A stretch of DNA of 64,000 nt from Zygaena filipendulae. Taxonomy: Eukaryota > Arthropoda > Insecta > Lepidoptera > Zygaenidae. Positions 27,826-38,150 of the stretch are shown here, piece after piece. Location: NCBI GenBank assembly GCA_907165275.2, contig OU015673.1, forward strand, positions 3,673,001-3,737,000. The letters run 5' to 3'. Under the pieces are notes generated by a model, which had not been told where the DNA came from, did not search any database, and saw nothing but the letters and a program-made list of their open reading frames with translations. Made by a program: the position numbers and the translations under genes. The stretch's first letter is position 1. The number at the start of each line of letters is the position of its first letter.

Positions 27826-28040
27826 ACTATCCATACTAATATTATAATTAATGCGAAAGTGAGTTTGTTTGTTTGTTACGCTTTCACGCTTATACTGCTA
27901 AACTGATCACCATGAAATTTTACATACACGTTGCCAGGGACATACAGAGAGGACATAGAGTATCTACTTTTATCCCGGAATTCCCGCGAAACTCCGAAAT
28001 TAACGCAGGTGAAACTGCAGGGCGGGGAATAGCTAGTTAT
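27826..28040 (-). repeat. CCGCGG-family repeat
   Basis: Reverse orientation: CCATACTAATATTATAAT, GTTTGTTACGCTTTCACGC, ATTCCCGCGAAACTCCGAAA. It ends near the GGGGAATAGCTAG word at about 28025-28037. Confidence 0.65.
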
Positions 28041-29702
28041 AGTTAGTAGCTACATATAGATAAAAATGAAATAAATAAATATTTTTATCTGCTATTGTCA
28101 TACATATTCCATCCCATTCCACTCTATAGTTATTACAACGAAAGCCCAAATGTCAATTTTACGTGACACTGTCACCAATGTAAAAAAATAAAAATAAATT
28201 AGATCTATCCATCATGAAATCATGAGAAAAAAGTCTCCGAATATATTTTAAAGTCGGATCTATTATGAACTAAAATAAAGAAAGAACAAATCCACATCGC
28301 ACTCGGACCACGCAGCCATAGGCGAATTTTCTCCCTTATCAATTGTATCATAATATTAACAAAATGGTTCTTGGTCGTCGATGCCCTCTTAAATTTAGGT
28401 AGGTTAAGTAATTTTTATTTATTTATGGAATTTCTCAAAGGAGACATATAAATTACACATTTACACACTAATATTTACATTTTATTGTAAAATGAATGTA
28501 GGTGGTGTAGAGGGTTCTCTGGAACTACTGAACAAATTCTAAAACTGCTTTCACTGATAGAAATCAAAAAGAAAAAAAAAATAGTTCCCGCGAGAACATC
28601 GAACTCTGTGCAATTAAATCCGCGGGAGAACAGCTATTTGCTGTATAGCTACGATTATTATAAGGCTTTTGAATAAGTGGTAGATACTTTCATCCCGATT
28701 TAAAGAGGTCCTGTGAGAAATCGACAGGGGTGAAACTGTAAGCGCCAGTTACATAGTTTACAACAATTTTATTAGAATTAAATCGACAATCGCCAGAATC
28801 GACAACTTATCAGAATCTGATATTAGGTAGTAACCTTTTCTGTCTGTACTTTAACACCGACATACGTAACACCGTAACGAACAAAAGAATTGGCCCCAAT
28901 GATCCGGCGGTGTCATGTGAAAGGTGAATGTCGTGACATCATTGTCACCCGGCGACTGTCGATGATTGCTGTCGCGTTGACGCTGCGAAATTCGCAATTA
29001 CATCTCGTTTATGTCTTTACCTCTGCACTTAATAATATTTTGTTACAGGCAGTGCTTTTATCGAATTCGAAATTTGAATAACAGTTTTATTTCACTTTCA
29101 AAAGTCACAGGATTTTCGATGTAATAGGCATGTTGACAGTATTAAAGAATAAAAGAAATAATGGTTATAGAGAAAAATATATGTCAAAAGAACTCTTAAA
29201 AGTCACTCAGTTTTCAATTAAACATTGTGATTAATAAGATTTTCATTAAAATAAAAGTATAAAATACTGCAATCGGCCATGTTTACTGAAACACCAATCA
29301 CAGCGAATGACGTCACAGTCAAGTTAACGCGTGCATGTTACTAGACAGTCATATTGTCTACATATTGTCTGTACATAAGTCTAATTAATTTGTGTTGTCT
29401 GTTACGCGTTTCGAGTGATTCCTGCATCATTTAATTAGTAGAATTTGTGTTAATATGCAATATCGAAGTATCATCAACGATGGAACAACAGTTACATTAA
29501 GGCAAATAGCGCTAATTTGCTCAGAATTGATTTGTTGATGTTGGGAGAGTTTCTTGCATCAAACAAAGACTTTCATCTGAGTTTCAAAATGTGAAAACTT
29601 CCGTGTAAGTACAACATTATTATTAATCTTTAGTGCTAAGTGAAATAGCAGGTATTTTTTGATGAAATTTAACTTAATAGGTATCGTCCGAAATTACCAA
29701 AG

Positions 29703-30632
29703 ATGGCACCACAAAAATCCAAGACTAGCACAAAGGAAGAGGACAAAAGGTTAGTGGACGTTGTTTTAAATCTTGAAAATATTATGGTGGAAGTAAAAAG
29801 CAAACTCAACGGCTGCTACGATCTTATTTGTAAACAGCAACAAGAAATAACATCACAGAAATACCAAATATGTGAATTGATAAATATTATTAAAAACAAC
29901 TCACCGGCAAAAAAGCAGCAGCCACAGTTACGAGCACTTACTTCCACTATTCCACCTAGATTCCTGGTAGCAAACAACGTCTCATTAAATGAGTCCGGGC
30001 CCCATTGCTTAGCATATATGGATACATCAAAAAATGGACAGATCATCGAACTGAGCGATCTGCCGGCCGATGCAGGTGACGGGTGCGGCCCTCCCACACA
30101 GATAGCACCAATATCACCCGAGGAAAAAACAGCTCCTATATCAAAACCACGCCGTGGACGTCCGCGCCGTGCAGCGCTCCCGCCCACACCGTCTGGCGAC
30201 GGCGCCTGCATCGGCGCCGCGAGTACTGGGGCCGGTGCTATCAAACCGGCTGTGCTTTCGCCTGCGTCTGCTGCTGTCGATGTTGATGTGCTGCGAGCGG
30301 CTGTGCCATCCTCGGGCAAACCGTTGAATCAACGAGTTCTACGTGCAGCCACACCACGCCTCTCGAGCCTGCATGTGTTCAACCTCAGTGAAGACACCAC
30401 TGTGCAGGATGTCCTCCAGCACGTAAAGTCAAATTTAGACATAGAAAATATTAAATGCGAGCAATTGGTAGTCACCCGAGGTCAGTACACTTCTTTTAAA
30501 CTTGACGTTCCCGCCGACAAGGTAAAATCCGTGATGAACACAAAGCACTGGCCGAATGGTGTATCGATTAGAAGGTTTAACTTTGTGAGTTCAAAAAACT
30601 TAAGTCCTACAGCAAAACAAAAACAACGCTAA
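29703..30632 (+). CDS. LINE ORF1 protein, 309 aa, intact
   Basis: The N-terminus (about residues 12-65) is Lys/Glu/Leu-rich and likely coiled coil. The middle is Pro/Ala-rich and includes an AT-hook-like core KPRRGRPRR at about 148-156. The C-terminal domain (about 225-300: LHVFNLSEDTTVQDVLQHVK, ending HWPNGVSIRRFNF) resembles the nucleic-acid-binding C-terminal domain of CR1/Daphne-type ORF1 proteins. In those elements ORF1 coats the RNA and forms the RNP; this role is inferred. ORF1 overlaps the ORF2 frame by 52 nt. Confidence 0.8.
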   Translation: MAPQKSKTSTKEEDKRLVDVVLNLENIMVEVKSKLNGCYDLICKQQQEITSQKYQICELINIIKNNSPAKKQQPQLRALTSTIPPRFLVANNVSLNESGPHCLAYMDTSKNGQIIELSDLPADAGDGCGPPTQIAPISPEEKTAPISKPRRGRPRRAALPPTPSGDGACIGAASTGAGAIKPAVLSPASAAVDVDVLRAAVPSSGKPLNQRVLRAATPRLSSLHVFNLSEDTTVQDVLQHVKSNLDIENIKCEQLVVTRGQYTSFKLDVPADKVKSVMNTKHWPNGVSIRRFNFVSSKNLSPTAKQKQR

Positions 30633-31990
30633 ATTCAAGTCCAAACACCCACTTCACCATATTACACCAGAACGTCAGATCTATCTGTGGTAAAACAGGG
30701 CTATTAGATTTATTACTAGACTCCGAAAACCCAGATGTACTGGCGTGCAGTGAGACTTGGTGCAAAAAACGGGAAATTGAACGAGTGAGGTTAAACAATT
30801 ATGAGCTGGCAAATAGCTACTGTCGCACGCGCATCGCACACGGCGGAGTTGCGCTGTACACACGGGAGGGGGTTTCGTATCGCCCGCGAAACGACCTACA
30901 GAGCGTAGCTGTCCAGTTCCACTTTGAGTTTACTGCTATTGAAATTAGTAAATCTAACTTAATTATTATTGCATTGTATCGCACCGGAAATGGTGATTTT
31001 GACATATACTTAAAAAATTTGGAATTATTATTATCTAGGTTAACTGACGAAAATAAAAAGTTTATTTTAGTCGGCGACCACAATGTTGATTACTCATCGG
31101 AAAACTGTTCAAAACGGCGTGTAGAAGAAATTTTAAAAATCTATAATTGTAAAAATTGTGTTGACTTTCCAACACGTATGTCTACAGATAGTTCGTCGTC
31201 CATTGACTGTGGTATAATTCCTTCAATGAGTGACGTCACTACAAAACCGCTGCATACATTTATAAGTGACCATAACGCGCAGTTATTTACTCTGACCGTA
31301 GAATCATCACACCGCGCAAAGTCAATCACGTCCGTTGAAAAGAGAATATTCAAGGATGAGGCACTGACTTTATTTTATATTGACATTGAAAATTATAATT
31401 GGAAATTTATATTTGACATTGAAATTGACATTAATACCAAATTTGAAAAATTATTTAATATTTTGACCTATTATATTGACATTCATTTTCCTATTAAACA
31501 AATTGTGTCGAAACGAAAAAAGAGCCAACCGTGGCTTACGGATACTTTGTCTGCCCTAATCCAAAAATTCAATGACATGACCGAAATCAAACACCAATAT
31601 CCAGATGAAAAAATTATTACAGAAGGCATAAGCTATTATTCTAACCGTATTAAAACTGCTACTCAAATAGCTCGTAAAAAATATATTGAAGACCGAATAT
31701 TCATGAGCAAAAATCCTACAAAAGAAATGTGGCGTATAGTTAATGAAGAAACATCTTCAAAAACTGTAGCACGCCCTATATCTCTAAAGGATAACAATGC
31801 AAACCATGTACCACACAGACAGATATCTGACCACCTCAACTCACACTTTCTCTCTGTTGCATCGAAATACACTGTACAGACAGACGAGACCAAATCTATG
31901 AATTACTTACATAAGTATCTATATGACAAAGACATCCCCGAATTCGCACTGTTACAATTTCGGATCTTAGCCGAACGTTACGCACGATGA
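30581..31990 (+). pseudogene. LINE ORF2, endonuclease part (5' segment before frameshift)
   Basis: Open in the -1 frame relative to ORF1 from 30581. Endonuclease motifs occur in order: LHQNVRSICGK, SETWC, GGVALYTR, LYRTGNGDFD, FILVGDHNVDY (family usually GDFN), SSSIDCGII and SDHNAQLF. No ATG occurs before 30785, which lies inside the endonuclease, so translation must begin by frameshift or reinitiation. The frame stops at 31988-31990 where the reverse-transcriptase frame takes over. Confidence 0.82.
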
Positions 31991-33129
31991 CAAAGACACT
32001 ACACACCAAGGACATATATGACGTATCTATGAATTTGCTCTTGTGCATCTGGCCGGTGCTGTCGGGATTGCTCGTCGAATTGATAAACATTATGTTTTCG
32101 AGCGGCGTGTATCCCGGCGTGCTTAAGAGCACAAGAGTGTGTCCAGTGTATAAAGGTAAGGGTGAAAAGACCTCTGCAGACAATTATAGTCCAATAACGA
32201 TAGTGCCCAATATATCAAAAATTATTGAATCGATTTTATCGAACTACCTAATGCGCCATCTCGAAAACAATGACCTACTAACAGACAAACAGTTTGCTTA
32301 TAGAAAAAATATGTCCACCACAACAGCTGCATACAGGGTATATAACTGTATCGCTACAGCACTCGACGATAAATACAAGGTAGCAGGTATATTCTGCGAC
32401 CTTTCGAAAGCGTTTGATGTAATAAATTATGAGCTGTTACTGGAAAAACTTAAACACTATGGTGTCAAACGTAACGCCCACAAACTGTTCACATCATTTT
32501 TATGTGACACGTACCAGACCGTTGAGGTGAAAATTGAAGGCAGTAAAGTGCGTTCTAGGGCAGGAGCCGTACGGGTCGGAATTCCACAGGGATCGGCGTT
32601 AGGAAATACATTGTTCCTCACGTTCATAAACGACCTACCGACCTGTATCTCTGACGGTTTGATGGTCTTGTTTGCGGACGACACCACAGTCATAGTTAGT
32701 GCGCCAACACACGAACACCTTGAGAGTAGGATCACAACCACCTGTGAGCAGTTGCAAAGATGGTTTACGATGAACGGTCTTATTCTCAACGTTACCAAGT
32801 CCAACGTGATGTTATTCTCAGCTCGAAATTCCACTATGTCTCCTACCATACAAACTCCGATGCCAATTTCCGTGACCAGCAGGTTTCTTGGCTTTCAAAT
32901 AGACATTAACCTAAACTGGAAACATCACGTTGAGATTCTTTGCGAAAAACTAAGTGGTGCCGTGTTTGCGATGAGGAAGCTCAGACCGATAATCTCCTCG
33001 GACGCACTACTGCAAATTTATCATGCATATTTTCATTCCATCTTATCATATGGCATAATCCTCTGGGGAAACTCCACGGACTCGGACAGGGTGCTTATTA
33101 TGCAAAAACCTGTAAGAGATTTAAATTAG
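31927..33129 (+). pseudogene. LINE ORF2, reverse transcriptase part (3' segment after frameshift)
   Basis: Motifs: VCPVYKGKGEKTSADNYSPI, IFCDLSKAFDVINYELL, GIPQGSALGNTLF (GP is more usual than GN), the catalytic FADDTT, LILNVTKSNVML and the thumb FLGFQIDINLNWKHHVE. The frame ends prematurely after RVLIMQKPVRDLN, so the ORF2 C-terminus is lost. Confidence 0.85.
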
Positions 33130-33775
33130 GTGAAAAAATATGTGGTGCATTATTGTATTGTGTTGTAAGTACTTGAAACTTGCTGGTTCAGTACATATTA
33201 AAACAAGTATAAAGGGAGTGATTTGTCTGCCAATAAACTGTTATGCAGTTTCACAGGTTTCATTTAGAAATAACGCTAAATTGTTATTATTATTCAAACC
33301 TATCTTTCAAACAAGTAGGTATAAACCATTGCTCTCCACACCCATAAATTCAATATCTAATGTCAGTTAGGTAATTTACCTATTTGCTAAGATAGTTAAC
33401 AGAAGAAGAAAGACTACAGACTTGTCACTTTATGTATTTATATAATAATAAATTTTATTTATTTCAGGTCCTCGCAACCATCATATGGGGATGATGCTCT
33501 AAGTTATGTGCAACTTAAAAGTAAAAATTTTTGCAGTAAAATGTAGAAATTTTATGTGTTACATTTGATGAAAAATATGAATCAGATTTTCTTGAGAGCA
33601 TAATTAAATTCTGGAAATCTTATATATTATATCCATTGTTATATAAAGTATGGAGTAGTAAATAAAAATGCCCATGTTTTTGTTTTTAACACTCTTATAT
33701 TAGCTTCACCTGTATCACTAGTATTATATTATGTATACCTACAGTAAAAGACTAGTATTATATAACTTTAAACTG
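33130..33775. other. unassigned sequence between LINE ORF2 and its 3' tail
   Basis: AT-rich, with no continuation of the ORF2 C-terminus in any frame that I can recognise. It could be a later insertion, scrambled 3' UTR or diverged sequence. A short direct repeat (ACTAGTATTATAT) occurs near 33717 and 33751. Confidence 0.4.
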
Positions 33776-34022
33776 ACATTGTGCTACTGGCGAGTTTGTT
33801 GCGCAGCTTCTCTTCAGCCATAGCACTAGGAAGCTGTGTGGATATTTTATGGGTGCTGTCATAATAATAATTGTAATTTTATTGACGTCAAAAAGAGCCA
33901 CATTATGTACCAACGTTGAATAAAATTATTTGACTTTAACTGAGACTTTGATCTATCTAAACAAATTCCTAGAACCCTACTTGGTTTTGTTTTTCAGTTT
34001 ATTTTACTGGTTTATAATAATA

Positions 34023-34509
34023 GGGATGTTGAAGATTTTTGAAAATCAAAATCCAAATCAGTCCGTCATCAAAGTGGTCTTCACAAAAATAAATTGCCGA
34101 ATTTGTAACTACACCGGCTGGGTTTCGCCTTGCAAGCTTATCTCTCACTTTTTCTTGTTAGGAACATGAGCAAACAATTTATTAGGTGATGCTTTTGATG
34201 TGTTTTTAGATACAGAGAGGGACCGCACACCACTTGTAGGTACACTTTGGAATTAATTTTTAATAAATATATTGTTGACTTTGTTCGTCAAGCATACACA
34301 CAATGCAACGTGAACTTAGGTGTGAACTGTGACGTCACAAGTGGCGCCATGACACTCACGACTGTTTTCGGGCACAATTCAAATTAGACAAAATAAAATG
34401 CAGTAATTTGCGTTAAAACTATAAACTAATTCTGAAATAATGAGTTTTTCGGAAATAGTACACGTGTACCTGCATTATAAAAGGGGATTTCAAAATTTGT
34501 CAACATGCC
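34023..34509. mobile_element. TA-flanked MITE carrying a TGACGTCA site
   Basis: The left end GGGATGTTGAAGATTTTTGA and the right end (reverse complement GGCATGTTGACAAATTTTGA) form inverted termini, with TA on both sides (34021-34022, 34510-34511). Interior words match the copies at 6711-6992 and 48822-49065. TGACGTCA lies at 34330-34337. A TA duplication fits Tc1/mariner-type mobilisation, but the family is not identified. Confidence 0.65.
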
Positions 34510-36270
34510 TATTGTGGCGGAAAGTGTATATACACTAGTGATGCCAATAAAATAGAAAAAATGACGTTTAAAATGCCGCGTAGCATGGGTCTACGAAGTG
34601 TCTACGTAGCGACTACATTTACTTCAATGAGGTAATTTTGGGTTTAAGATTCTGTCTATTAGACTATTAGATAATACGAGAAATATTTGTGACCCCGCAA
34701 AAATACGCTTCTACAAGTACATTTATCAGTAAATAGTTAAATAGGTCCATGGTTGTATATAAAAAAAACTTGTAACCTATTCTTAAATGTATTCAGCAAA
34801 CAGGTTCAAATTACCTATATGAAAAAAAAAAATACACGGTCGAAGACGAAACGATTACGTGCCCGCTTCATTGTATGATTAATCGTTCACGCATCGATCG
34901 ATTGTGTATCGAATACGAATTAATGCAATTTTAATACTGTCCCATCGATTAAACGTAGCGGGTCGGCTGTCGCGATTTATTATGAACACTCTCGGGAGGT
35001 AATCATGTAAAAAATGATCTTCATATCGATTCGCCCTTTCATCCCCTCCCTTGGTCTCGTTATGGACCACCGTGTGTGTGTGAGCGAGAGCGGCGATCGT
35101 CCCGCGCTGGGTGGCCGGACCGCGCGGTCCAGGCGAGCCAAGCGCCACTCTTGCGCATACGCGGCTAATAATCGCGGCCAAACAATGATCTATTATGCCC
35201 TTATGCTACACCAGCCATGCGCCAGATTGGATAGTAATCTTCTGTTATCTATAAATTATAAATTGATGACTTACCACGCATTGATTAAGATATTAATCTT
35301 GAACATTAACAGCAATAATCAGTAGGTACAAAATATTAGACTATATACTGAATAGGTCGGTAATTAGTTCGAATTAGGTACGTTCCTGACCTAAAACTAA
35401 GTGGGTACTTAGCTATTACTAGATAATGTTACTCTGTATGGTATAAATAATAAAAAAGAAACGATTTTTTTTCTCATGGCTAAAACCAATTTACCATCCA
35501 CCATAGCTGATAAACCAACATACTTCACTTTCGCCCAATAAATTCACCTGATTAGCCGTATCAATACTAAAATTTTAACTACTTAGGCTACATATAATAT
35601 TTTTATTTTTTAACTATTGATTGACTTAAGTAATTAAATATTAACACACAACGTATGGCAAAAACAAAGACACAAAAAATTTAATTAGAAACCATTTGTT
35701 ATGGGTAGGTATACACTATGCAATAAGAAATTTTTTTTTTTTAAATTCGACCCCTGTCGGTACTGCATACCTGAATATCCTGACTGCATACCCTGAAGGG
35801 TGAAAATTGATTATCGTTTGTGATAAGTAGATACCTACTTAGAAATAAATTAGACTCCCTAATCCATCTAGGTACATATTACATACCTCTCTAGGTATTT
35901 ATTAAACAACTTATCCGTAGTTATTAGAGCACATTTCTTAATGATGTACACTTCACAATAATCTATAATATTGAACTCGCATATTACTTTGCTATAATTC
36001 TAGCTTAAATTCCTAAATCAATCTTAAACAGCCTTCAATATAATATGATAACTGAATGACCTAATTCGTTCTCCCGCTCCGTGCGGTCTCTCATTTACAG
36101 ACGTAATAAAACCTCTTTTTGACATATCCGTGGCAAAATCCCTAACTGATATGACCCTTTACTCCGCTAAGGTGTTAAGAAAACTTTTTTAATTTGTTGC
36201 AAACTAAACTTTCTGTTCACAGTCGTAAAGTTGGATTTGGTGTGCGCCTGTTTTCCCGTTTATTAGACTA

Positions 36271-36312
36271 CAAAGGCGCCGCTCGCCATGGCGGCACCTT
36301 TGAAGCAGCCGC
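36271..36312. promoter_or_regulatory. candidate TCF/helper composite element
   Basis: TGGCGGC (reverse complement of the insect TCF helper motif GCCGCCR) at 36289-36295 lies one base from CCTTTGAAG, a TCF HMG-type site, at 36297-36305. An inverted partner CAAAGGCGCCGC at 36271-36282 matches GCGGCACCTTTG at 11 of 12 positions. Motif-level evidence only. Confidence 0.4.
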
Positions 36313-37004
36313 CTGTAATTATGTAAGAGCAAGTGTTCGGAATTCGTTGGTGCTTGCTTCGCGGCAAGCTTCTATATAAGCTCAGTGGAAAACTGGAAGC
36401 CCGAGTCTTATCTCCTAAACGATCTTATTCTAAAAAAAGAGATTTGAAAAGTAAAAATGAGAAAATCCATTAAACATTAATTTCTATGTTCTGCAGTGAT
36501 AATAACTCTGACATGAGACATCTTAATTGGTTTTTTCTTTTTTCTATTTGTCCTATTGCACCCAATGTTAAAAATTTCTTATAAATTTACAAAATACTTA
36601 GGTCAGATATTTTTTGTCTTAAATCTCTTTACTTACTAGGTATAATAATGCTTAGGTATATTTTTATGTATTCATCGTAACATTAATTATGTATTTGTGA
36701 ACGCAATAAACTTGATATCAACGATACCTGTTCAACTACCACCGTTTATTGTTTACTAATGGAATTTGTTCAAAATCTAATTAGAATCGAAACCAATTTG
36801 AATTTCACTCGCCACGAATCCGGACTGATTTGCTGCGAGCTGCGGCAACTCGGTGCCTATTCTATGCGTACCTACTGTGTTTTGCAATCTGACATTTCCG
36901 TTTGTAATTAAAAGCATTGTCATTAGCATGTGACGAATTAACTACGGGCGGTGGCGGAGGGTGAGGCACAAGGGGGCAGCTGGACGGTGGGCGTGGCCAC
37001 CACA

Positions 37005-37021
37005 CTTCAAAGACGCCGCCG
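37005..37021. promoter_or_regulatory. candidate TCF/helper composite element
   Basis: CTTCAAAG (reverse of CTTTGAAG) at 37005-37012, two bases, then GCCGCCG at 37015-37021. Read on the minus strand this is the same order and spacing as the element at 36289-36305. Confidence 0.4.
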
Positions 37022-37619
37022 CGACACCACAAAGGGACCACTTATTGATGCGTAAGTGAGACAGTGACATTTTAAACGATGCCAGTGAGAGGGACGGAAG
37101 ATGTGTGTTTGTAGTAGTAATCCATACGAAACGGGTTGAATTCTTGATTCAAGACGTGTCCGGAATGGCGGATAGAGGTGGGAAGCAGGGAGGTTGTTGT
37201 CGATGAAATTATACCGTGCTGAGTAGGAGCTAGTAGTTAGCGACTCGCGGTAATTGCCATAGTTGTAGAATAATACATTCAACTAAGCTTGTCTATTAGT
37301 ATCATGGTTTGACATGTACATGTAATATAATGCGTTATGTAGTAAATAGAGCTGTAAGAGTAAATGTGAATATGACAATGTATTATTACCTATTAGCTAT
37401 TCCCGCGGGAATTCCGGGACAAAAGTAACCTTAAGGTCCTTTTCGGATGATTGGTCGAGTAGTTTCTACTTTTCCTGTCTCTTATTTTGTATCTACCTTT
37501 TAAATGGGGACCAATAAACTCCTTTTCTTTCTTTTCTTTTCTTTTCTTAGTAAAGGCATGAAAGCGTAACAAAGTAGGTACCTACCTTTTTCCAACCCTT
37601 TTTCCGTTTTTATTGTTAG

Positions 37620-38150
37620 ACGTTAGCTGTTCCCCGTTACCAACCATTAGCGCTAATTTCAGAGATCTCGCGAGAATCCGTATAATCTCTTTCCGTATAC
37701 TCCTGAAAAAAAAACTGAAATTTCTTCCAAGAAAACACCTTGTTCCATACAAATTTTGCAACTACTTTTTACTCCCTTTGGGGTTGAATTTTTAAAAGTC
37801 CTTTCTTAGTGCACACCTACGTCACTTAAAGAATATTTGTGTAAAATTTCATAGTTCTAGCTAGACGCAGCGGTTTGGTCGCTGAGTCATTCAGTTTCTG
37901 CTTTTATATAGACTAGCTAGTAGCTGTCCCGCCCGGTTTCACCCGCTGTAATTTCGGAGTTCCCGCGAAATTATTCCATACAAACTTTGCAACCCCTTTT
38001 TACCCCCTTAGAGGATGAACTTTCAAAATCCTTTCTTATCGGATGATAAAGAACACAACCTCCATGTGTCAGGTCTCTACGATCAGCGGTTTAGGCTGTG
38101 CGTTGATCTGTCAGTCCGTCAGATTTTACCCAATTTACAAAAACCTTGAC
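37620..38150 (+). repeat. CCGCGG-family repeats, diverged
   Basis: Two partial copies (heads TTAGCTGTTCCCCGTTACC and CGGTTTCACCCGCTGTAATT) with related interiors containing CAAACTTTGCAACCCC and TTGAAAGTC-like words. A smaller fragment lies at about 37396-37460. Confidence 0.5.

Larger units (their letters stand above)
22608..29702. other. repeat-rich intergenic region
   Basis: About 7 kb with no supported gene. It holds a cluster of three CCGCGG-family copies (23588-24555), a MITE (26590-26836) and a minus-strand CCGCGG copy (27826-28040). The last several hundred bases, up to 29702, may include the 5' UTR of the LINE, but I could not find its boundary. Confidence 0.6.
29703..33950 (+). mobile_element. 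defective two-ORF non-LTR retrotransposon (LINE), CR1/Daphne-like
   Basis: ORF1 (29703-30632) is followed by an overlapping ORF2 with apurinic-like endonuclease and reverse transcriptase. The 3' end resembles a common lepidopteran LINE tail: GAGTTTGTTGCGCAGCTTCT near 33790 and AATAAAATTATTTGACTTT near 33920, decaying into GACTTT-like repeats. ORF2 has a frameshift near 31965-31990, and its C-terminal part is replaced or scrambled after about 33110, so the copy is dead. Clade assignment rests on protein appearance only. The 5' limit is unknown. Confidence 0.85.

Noticed and set aside
29816..30332. Minus-strand frames of 60-167 codons opposite LINE ORF1
   Set aside because: Shadows of ORF1, rich in Ala/Gly/Arg from its GC-rich middle.
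34879..35325. Frames of about 100 codons on both strands
   Set aside because: Overlapping opposite-strand frames in a GC-richer island with no domain or splice context; more likely non-coding regulatory DNA.
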